Source: CAVDHB01 sp963608705 (GTDB taxonomy: Bacteria; Bacteroidota; Bacteroidia; Bacteroidales; Bacteroidaceae). Taken from it: DNA of 64,000 bases. The notes under the pieces are model-generated. The model did not search any database. It worked only from the letters and a program-made list of their open reading frames with translations, and was not told where the DNA came from. The first letter of the stretch is position 1. Each line of letters starts with the position of its first letter. The translations under genes were made by a program, and so were the position numbers. Shown one piece after another: positions 60,109-64,000 of this stretch. The stretch covers positions 133,176 through 197,175 of the forward strand of contig CAVDHB010000027.1 of NCBI GenBank assembly GCA_963608705.1. The letters run 5' to 3'.

Positions 60109-61235
60109 AATTCGAACTTATCCATACTGACAACGCCTCTGAAGCGCGTGCGGGTGTCATCACAACCGACCACGGCACGATTCAAACGCCCATTTTCATG
60201 CCCGTAGGCACCTGCGGAAGCGTGAAGGGAGTCTCGCTTCCCGAGCTGAAAGAGGATGTGAAAGCGCAAATCATCCTTGGCAACACCTACCACCTCTATC
60301 TTCGTCCGGGACTGGACATTTTGGAGAAAGCCGGGGGATTGCATAAGTTCAACGGATTTGACCGTCCGATGCTGACAGACAGTGGCGGATTCCAAGTATT
60401 CTCCCTGGCGGGCATTCGCAAGCTGAAAGAGGAAGGCGTGGAGTTCCGCTCCCATATAGACGGTTCCAAGCACTTCTTCTCACCGGAACGAGTGATGGAC
60501 ATCGAACGGACGATAGGCGCCGACATCATCATGGCGCTGGACGAATGCTGTCCTGGTGATGCGGATTACAACTACGCCAAGAAATCGCTGAAACTGACAG
60601 AAAGGTGGCTCGACCGCTGCATTGCCCGTTTCAACGAGACAGAGCCGAAGTACGGTTACGCACAGTCACTTTTCCCCATCGTGCAAGGATGCACTTATAA
60701 AGACCTACGACGAGAAGCGGCAGAGAACGTGGCTTCCAAAAACGCAGACGGATGCGCCATCGGAGGACTGGCAGTGGGAGAACCCACAGAGGTGATGTAC
60801 GAGATGATTGAAGTGGTCAACGAGATACTACCCAAAGACAAGCCACGCTATCTCATGGGAGTGGGTACTCCGCTGAATATTCTCGAGGCCATCGAACGAG
60901 GAGTGGATATGTTCGACTGTGTGATGCCCACCCGCAACGGACGCAACGCCATGCTGTTCACCAAACACGGTGTCATGAATATGCGCAACCAGAAATGGGC
61001 TACGGACTTCACCCCTATCGAACCAGACGGAGCCTCCGCCGTAGACACGCTTTACACGAAAGCTTATCTGCACCATTTGTTCAAGGCAAAAGAATTGCTC
61101 GCACTGGAAATCGCCTCCATCCACAACCTCGCTTTTTACCTGTGGTTGGTAGGAGAAGCCCGCAAACAAATCGTGGCAGACAACTACGCACGGTGGAAAG
61201 CGGGAATGGTGACACAACTGTCACAAAGACTGTAA
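60105..61235 (+). CDS. tgt: tRNA-guanine transglycosylase, without the usual zinc cysteines
   Basis: Tgt swaps guanine-34 of GUN-anticodon tRNAs for preQ1 on the way to queuosine. The 376-residue barrel keeps LTDSGGFQVFSL (general base Asp), GGLAVGEP, and the nucleophile Asp in FDCVMPTRNGRN. The zinc site is unusual: where canonical enzymes have C-x-C-x-x-C just before the AYLHHLF helix, this one reads EPDGASAVDTLYTKAYLHHLF with no cysteine. The IHNLAFY histidine remains. Either the domain folds without zinc or uses other ligands. Lon precedes it (ATGA overlap) and the LptG-like gene follows after 7 bp. Confidence 0.93.
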   Translation: MKFELIHTDNASEARAGVITTDHGTIQTPIFMPVGTCGSVKGVSLPELKEDVKAQIILGNTYHLYLRPGLDILEKAGGLHKFNGFDRPMLTDSGGFQVFSLAGIRKLKEEGVEFRSHIDGSKHFFSPERVMDIERTIGADIIMALDECCPGDADYNYAKKSLKLTERWLDRCIARFNETEPKYGYAQSLFPIVQGCTYKDLRREAAENVASKNADGCAIGGLAVGEPTEVMYEMIEVVNEILPKDKPRYLMGVGTPLNILEAIERGVDMFDCVMPTRNGRNAMLFTKHGVMNMRNQKWATDFTPIEPDGASAVDTLYTKAYLHHLFKAKELLALEIASIHNLAFYLWLVGEARKQIVADNYARWKAGMVTQLSQRL

Positions 61236-61242
61236 CGAAACC

Positions 61243-62538
61243 ATGACACAAGAGATAGAAGACATAGAGAAACAACAGACAGAATCTCCACAACAAAAGG
61301 AAGAGAAACCAAAGAAGAAGAAAAAAGGTATCTCCTTTTGGAAGAAGACGGGAAGATTTTGGAAGAAGGTGGGAAAACCATTGAAGAAAGCGGGAAAGGC
61401 CACAGGCCGTTTCCTACTCCGAGGATTGAAAAAGCTGATACACTGGCGTCCAATCACCCGGATTGACTTCTACATTATCAAAAAGTTCCTCGGCACCTTC
61501 TTTTTCGCCCTGCTGTTGATTATTTCCATCGTAGTAGTCATCGACTTCAATGAAAACATCGACCGTTTCATGAACCACCAGGCGCCCATGCGTGCCATCA
61601 TCATGGACTACTATGTGAACTTCATCCCCTACTTCGTCAACCTGTTCAGCGCACTTTTTGTCTTCATCGCCGTCATCTTCTTCACCTCCAAACTGGCGAT
61701 GAACTCTGAAATCATCGCCATGATGTCCACGGGCATGAGCTTCAAGCGACTGCTACGGCCTTATTTAATCTCAGCCGCCATCATCTCGGCACTGAACCTC
61801 TACTCCGGTTCCTACATCATCCCGCAGGGAAACAAAATCCGTCTTAATTTCGAGGATAAGTACAAGAAGAAAAAATCCGTGGACTATGTGCAGAACATCC
61901 AGCTGCAAGTGGACAACGGTGTGATAGCTTACATGGAACGCTACGAAAGCTATAACAAGACAGGCTATAACTTCCAGCTCGACAAGTTCGTGAACAAGAA
62001 GTTGGTCTCCCATCTTACGGCAGCGTCCATCTCCTATGACACACTGGCCACCTCTAAATACCATTGGACTATCAACAATTACATGATAAGAGACATCAAG
62101 GGCATGCGGGAAAAGATCACCCGCGGTGTCAAGATGGACTCTGTGATTGTCATGGAGCCGCAAGACCTCCTTGTGAATGTGAACCAGCAAGAAACGATGA
62201 CCACGCCCGAACTCTCCCGCTATATTGACAAGCAGAAAGAGCGAGGAATGGCCAATGTGAAAGCTTTCGAAGTAGAGTACCACAAACGATTCGCAGCCGC
62301 AGCGGCAGCTTTTATCTTGACCACCATCGGCGCAAGCCTGTCATCACGCAAACGAAAAGGGGGAATGGGACTTTACTTGGGACTGGGACTGGTGCTGAGC
62401 TTCACCTACATCCTTTTCCAGACCGTCTCCTCCACTTTCGCCATCAACGCAGACCTTCCACCGATTATCGCCGTATGGATACCGAATGTCCTTTTCGGAA
62501 TCGTGGCGGTCGTCCTTTACAAAAAAGCTCCTAAATAA
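61243..62538 (+). CDS. lptG: LptF/LptG-family LPS export permease
   Basis: The 431-residue protein belongs to the YjgP/YjgQ family, inner-membrane permeases of the Lpt ABC system that lifts LPS toward the outer membrane. It has about six membrane helices (first about 76-100, then about 120-145 and 165-190, the last three in the C-terminal 100 residues) around a periplasmic beta-jellyroll (about 205-340). The first 60 residues are an unusual cytoplasmic extension extremely rich in lysine and glutamate (KPKKKKKGISFWKK). LptF versus LptG cannot be decided by eye. It lies 7 bp after tgt and 21 bp before the DEAD-box gene. Confidence 0.85.
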   Translation: MTQEIEDIEKQQTESPQQKEEKPKKKKKGISFWKKTGRFWKKVGKPLKKAGKATGRFLLRGLKKLIHWRPITRIDFYIIKKFLGTFFFALLLIISIVVVIDFNENIDRFMNHQAPMRAIIMDYYVNFIPYFVNLFSALFVFIAVIFFTSKLAMNSEIIAMMSTGMSFKRLLRPYLISAAIISALNLYSGSYIIPQGNKIRLNFEDKYKKKKSVDYVQNIQLQVDNGVIAYMERYESYNKTGYNFQLDKFVNKKLVSHLTAASISYDTLATSKYHWTINNYMIRDIKGMREKITRGVKMDSVIVMEPQDLLVNVNQQETMTTPELSRYIDKQKERGMANVKAFEVEYHKRFAAAAAAFILTTIGASLSSRKRKGGMGLYLGLGLVLSFTYILFQTVSSTFAINADLPPIIAVWIPNVLFGIVAVVLYKKAPK

Positions 62539-62559
62539 TAATCATAAAACCATATAACC

Positions 62560-63882
62560 GTGAAATTCTACGATACTGACCTAAATGATAATGTCCTCGA
62601 CGCCTTGGACGCCATGAACTTCGAGGACTGCACTCCTATTCAAGAAAAAGCTATTCCCACGATTCTGGACGGACATGACCTCATCGGAGTGTCGCAGACA
62701 GGTACAGGTAAAACGGCGGCTTACCTTCTGCCTATCCTGAGCTGTCTCTCCGACGGCAACTATGCCGACAACACGATAAAGTGTCTCATCATGGTGCCTA
62801 CACGGGAACTGGCACAGCAGATAGACCAAGCGTTAGAAGGGTTCTCTTATTATCTAAACCTCTCCAGCGTAGCCATCTACGGAGGAAATGACGGTGTGCG
62901 CTATGACCAAGAACGCAAAGGATTGGCCATGGGTGCCGATATTATCATCGCCACTCCCGGACGACTCATCGCTCATACACAAGTGGAGGACATCGACTTC
63001 TCCCATCTGAACTTCTTCGTCTTGGATGAGGCCGACCGTATGCTGGACATGGGCTTCTCTGAGGATATCATGAAGATTGCGTCCATGCTACCCAAAGAAC
63101 GACAGACTATCCTCTTCTCTGCCACCATGCCCCCCAAGATAAAACGGTTAGGAGAAACCTTACTGAAGAACCCTGTGTCTATCGAGCTGGCCGTGAGCAA
63201 ACCTGCGGACAAGATTATCCAGACAGCGTATGTGTGCCATGAGAACCAAAAGTTAGGTATTCTGCTTGACCTGTTCAAACACAGCACACCGCAGAAAGTC
63301 ATCATCTTCTCTTCCTCCAAATTAAAAGTAAAAGACATAGGACGTGCCTTGAAACAACGTCGTCTCAGTGTGGGCGAAATGCACTCCGACCTCTCGCAAC
63401 AGGAAAGAGACGAGGTGATGTACAATTTCAAGACGGAGCAAATAAGTATCCTTGTAGCCACGGACATCGTAGCCCGTGGTATCGACATCGATGATGTGAG
63501 CGTGGTAATCAATTATGACGTACCGCACGATGCGGAAGACTATGTACACCGCATCGGACGTACCGCCAGAGCCGGTCGAGACGGATGCGCCATCACGTTG
63601 ATAAATGAAAAAGACCAATATGGCTTCGGCCAGATAGAACGTTTCCTCGAAAAGGAAATCACGAAGATTCCCGTGCCCGCAGAACTCGGAGAGGCTCCGG
63701 AATACAAGCCTTTCTCACGGAAGGGAGACAACCGCTCCCGTGGAAAGGGAAAACAATCTTGGCGTAACTCACACCCAAAGGGAAACAAACAGACAGGGCA
63801 ACAAGAAAAATCGCAAACCTCTCCCAAAAGGAAGTTCCATCGACGGAAGTCGCCACAGAAGCCGAAGGTGGAAGCGAAATAA
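62560..63882 (+). CDS. DEAD-box RNA helicase (RhlE/DeaD-like)
   Basis: The 440-residue helicase starts at a GTG (62560), since the first in-frame ATG would cut the conserved FYDTDLNDNVLDAL segment. It has the full motif set: Q motif CTPIQEKAIP, I SQTGTGKT, Ia PTRELAQQ, Ib TPGRL, II VLDEADRML, III SATMP, V ATDIVARGID and VI HRIGRTARAG. The last 70 residues are a basic, low-complexity tail (many K, R, Q and S) that likely binds RNA. It probably remodels rRNA or mRNA, often in the cold. It follows the LptG-like gene closely and is the last gene in the window. Confidence 0.95.
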   Translation: MKFYDTDLNDNVLDALDAMNFEDCTPIQEKAIPTILDGHDLIGVSQTGTGKTAAYLLPILSCLSDGNYADNTIKCLIMVPTRELAQQIDQALEGFSYYLNLSSVAIYGGNDGVRYDQERKGLAMGADIIIATPGRLIAHTQVEDIDFSHLNFFVLDEADRMLDMGFSEDIMKIASMLPKERQTILFSATMPPKIKRLGETLLKNPVSIELAVSKPADKIIQTAYVCHENQKLGILLDLFKHSTPQKVIIFSSSKLKVKDIGRALKQRRLSVGEMHSDLSQQERDEVMYNFKTEQISILVATDIVARGIDIDDVSVVINYDVPHDAEDYVHRIGRTARAGRDGCAITLINEKDQYGFGQIERFLEKEITKIPVPAELGEAPEYKPFSRKGDNRSRGKGKQSWRNSHPKGNKQTGQQEKSQTSPKRKFHRRKSPQKPKVEAK

Positions 63883-63933
63883 AGAAGCGGGGCGTTGAAA
63901 ATGATTATCCGCAATTTACCATTAATTTAGGTA

Positions 63934-63955
63934 GAGACGCAATTCATTGCGTCTC
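63934..63955. repeat. Dispersed 22-bp palindrome, copy E
   Basis: Arms GAGACGCAAT and ATTGCGTCTC around TC, perfect pairing, 51 bp past the helicase stop. Confidence 0.85.
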
Positions 63956-64000
63956 CGCTTTTCATAGTGTTTTAATATCTTACCAATCACAGATACAATT

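Noticed and set aside
1..64000. tRNA or 16S/23S rRNA genes and riboswitches
   Set aside because: I looked for CCA-type tRNA ends, rRNA signatures and TPP or cobalamin boxes and saw none I could support; the thi operon start lies outside the window.

Overview
The window is a chromosomal segment of a Bacteroidales bacterium, probably Bacteroidaceae or Prevotellaceae. The evidence is SusC/SusD proteins, a dense set of plant-glycan hydrolases, a DUF5686 protein, DUF4836 and DUF4595 lipoproteins, an IS30 (IS4351-like) element, and many sites matching the Bacteroidetes promoter TTTG-N19-TAnnTTTG. I cannot fix the genus.

Layout. 1-1579: end of an unidentified gene, then a ThiE/TenI-like gene and thiD. 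1771-4191: ftsK on the minus strand. 4344-20828: an accessory carbohydrate block with a GH154-like enzyme, a GH146/127 enzyme, an IS30 element, a GH95-GH127-GH59 operon, a DUF1703 ATPase/nuclease and a double GH43. It has no SusC/D pair, sensor or sigma factor. 21146-28893: a tightly packed plus-strand housekeeping run (DUF5063, 3'-5' exonuclease, rlmI, bifunctional nuclease, rsmE, DUF4836 lipoprotein, ABC ATPase, FtsX-like permease, ung), followed by a NupG-like transporter. 30294-39322: a second accessory region holding a DUF4595 lipoprotein, another DUF1703 protein and an enzyme-free SusC/SusD pair. 39323-43785: a minus-strand operon of uvrD, a YhcH-like protein, panB and a HAD phosphatase. 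43863-50699: envelope genes (DUF5686, lipoprotein, acyltransferase, mtgA, OmpA lipoprotein, GT2). 50710-55936: lysA, lysC and hisIE-F-A-H. 56225-56580: RNase P RNA. 56632-63882: a tRNA1(Val) methyltransferase, then lon, tgt, lptG-like and a DEAD-box helicase.

The first accessory block would together remove beta-L-arabinofuranose, alpha-L-fucose or alpha-L-galactose, beta-galactose, alpha-L-arabinose and perhaps glucuronate. That fits trimming of arabinogalactan- or pectin-type side chains, but the substrate is inferred.

The most notable observations concern genome architecture. (1) A short chimeric junction at 32032-32126 joins a uvrD-like 3' end directly to a copy of the nupG 3' end. Its order is that expected if the nupG-uvrD intergenic space had been tandemly duplicated, giving two cargo compartments side by side. 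(2) A 22-bp palindrome occurs five times in intergenic DNA with paired compensatory changes. (3) 125-bp direct repeats flank a 7.9-kb segment carrying IS30-GH95-GH127-GH59, and the IS carries an outward promoter aimed at that operon. (4) An intergenic element at 33807-34107 has a 22-bp-period repeat and terminal 22-bp direct repeats.
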